Shown piece after piece: positions 63,440 through 64,000 of a DNA stretch of 64,000 bases. A model generated the notes under the pieces. That model was not told where the DNA came from. It did no database searches and saw only the letters and a list, made by a program, of their open reading frames with translations. The stretch is from NCBI RefSeq assembly GCF_002294725.1, contig NZ_NSFT01000005.1:124001-188000 (forward strand), read 5' to 3'. Each line of letters begins with the position of its first letter. Position 1 is the first letter of the stretch. A program made the translations under genes and the position numbers. Source of the DNA: Mesorhizobium sp. WSM4313 (GTDB taxonomy: Bacteria > Pseudomonadota > Alphaproteobacteria > Rhizobiales > Rhizobiaceae).

Positions 63440-63545
63440 GATGGGGCTTCTGCGCTTCCGGTACTCACGTACTAAAGTACGCTCCGCTCCGGTTCTCGAA
63501 GTCCACCATTTTCGACTCGGCCTGACCTGAATCTCGACCCATCCT
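63437..63545. repeat. Palindromic element, family B copy 3 (left end shortened)
   Basis: Starts TAGGATGGGGC at the quinone oxidoreductase stop codon and ends CTGAATCTCGACCCATCCT. AGGATGGG/CCCATCCT still pair, but the left GATATTCAGGT block is missing. The interior GTACTAAAGTACGCTCCGCTCC matches copy 2. Confidence 0.75.
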
Positions 63546-63701
63546 GGCGTCGGCGCGTGTCCGGTTCCAAGCTGAACGAAACCTTAATGCTGCATTGCAC
63601 AAAACGCATTGCGGCCATGCAAAAGCGTCCGTTCAATTTGTGGGCAGGAGTGCCTATTTACGCGGCATCAAACGATTTGACCAAACGACTGGAGAACCAT
63701 C

Positions 63702-63842
63702 ATGAACCCGATCAGTGCTTTCCGTAAGTGGCGCATGTACAACGAGACCGTGCGCGAATTGAACAAGCTCAATGCCCGCCAGCTTAGCGACCTCGGCATC
63801 AACCGGGCCGATATCGAGCGTATCGCCCGCCAGGCGGTGTAA
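63702..63842 (+). CDS. DUF1127 small protein
   Basis: A 46-residue protein, MNPISAFRKWRMYNETVREL..., continuing NARQLSDLGINRADIERIARQAV, the DUF1127 (YjiS-like) signature: an Arg-rich helix and LSDLGI turn. GGAGAA lies 8 bases upstream. Small DUF1127 proteins in rhizobia have been tied to RNA turnover and phosphate or arginine metabolism; the role of this copy is not known. A/T-rich sequence upstream (63560-63650) probably holds its promoter. Confidence 0.9.
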   Translation: MNPISAFRKWRMYNETVRELNKLNARQLSDLGINRADIERIARQAV

Positions 63843-63924
63843 TCAGACGCAGCCCGGCCTCGCGGTCGGGCTGCGACATGCAAGCCAGAGCCGTCGAGAC
63901 GCTTGCTTTGTTTCCGGTTCCAAG

Positions 63925-63959
63925 CCCGCTGGACCTCGTCCAGCGGGTTTTGTCTTTTT
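63925..63959 (+). terminator. Terminator after the DUF1127 gene
   Basis: CCCGCTGGAC / GTCCAGCGGG perfect 10-base stem, CTC loop, then TTTTGTCTTTTT. Confidence 0.92.
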
Positions 63960-64000
63960 AGGGCCTTGAATCGGCCCTTCCCAAAAACATTGCGAAAATT

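Overview
The window looks like a stretch of chromosome from a GC-rich alphaproteobacterium of the Rhizobiales, most likely Mesorhizobium or a close Phyllobacteriaceae relative. The assignment rests on gene content: a phaR/phbA/phbB polyhydroxybutyrate block near an RpoH2-type sigma factor, CarD, FdxA and a SUV3-like helicase; many Rhizobiales-typical DUF families (DUF1244, DUF1036, DUF1192, DUF1127, DUF465, DUF3309); and rhizobial-style palindromic intergenic elements. It is an inference from families, not from a database search. No tRNA, rRNA, CRISPR array, prophage or intact insertion sequence was seen.

Layout. 0-3.2 kb: a secreted caspase-like protein with a repetitive tail, then RpoH. 3.4-5.9 kb: a cystine/polar amino-acid ABC importer. 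5.9-11.3 kb: CarD, ferredoxin FdxA, an S4 RNA-binding protein and a large helicase. 11.3-11.9 kb: a non-coding region unusually dense in GANTC, GTTAAC and DnaA-box-like sites. 12-14.9 kb: PHB synthesis (acetoacetyl-CoA reductase, thiolase, PhaR). 15.1-17.5 kb: two divergent citrate-synthase-family genes, one fused to a DNA-binding helix-turn-helix. 18-25.7 kb: patatin phospholipase, coniferyl-aldehyde-type dehydrogenase, a two-gene RND efflux operon and a small membrane protein. 26-33.4 kb: an epimerase pseudogene, MFS transporter, DUF1244, N-formylglutamate amidohydrolase, DUF1036-pyruvate kinase, an alpha/beta hydrolase and a TPR protein. 33.5-36.2 kb: ribosomal protein L36, a DUF1311 protein, PurK and PurE.

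36.2-42 kb holds a coherent catabolic locus: a divergent IclR regulator, a Tat-exported binding protein, two permeases, an ATPase, a RidA-family deaminase and a SelA-like PLP enzyme. The likely logic is uptake of an amino compound, PLP-dependent elimination or deamination, and hydrolysis of the enamine/imine by RidA; the substrate is unknown. 42-46.5 kb: two small YdcH-like proteins, IspG, a lytic transglycosylase and a fatty acid hydroxylase-type membrane enzyme. 46.7-52.5 kb: a hybrid histidine kinase, a tandem pair of small paralogues of unknown function, a kinase with three tandem PAS domains and an HXXEE membrane protein. 52.7-64 kb: an epoxide hydrolase-like enzyme, tautomerase, IspA-type prenyl synthase, MtgA, ribosomal protein L32, an HxlR regulator divergent from a hydrolase, a GST-ArsR-SRPBCC operon, an ArsR/MFS pair, DUF1192 divergent from a quinone oxidoreductase, and a DUF1127 peptide.

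The main unexplained structure is non-coding: two families of dispersed palindromic elements (one repeatedly joined to the stop codon of the upstream gene), two heptanucleotide hairpin arrays, and the origin-like cluster at 11.4-11.9 kb. Several start sites were moved from the longest reading frame to an internal ATG/GTG on the basis of ribosome-binding sites, signal peptides and family length.
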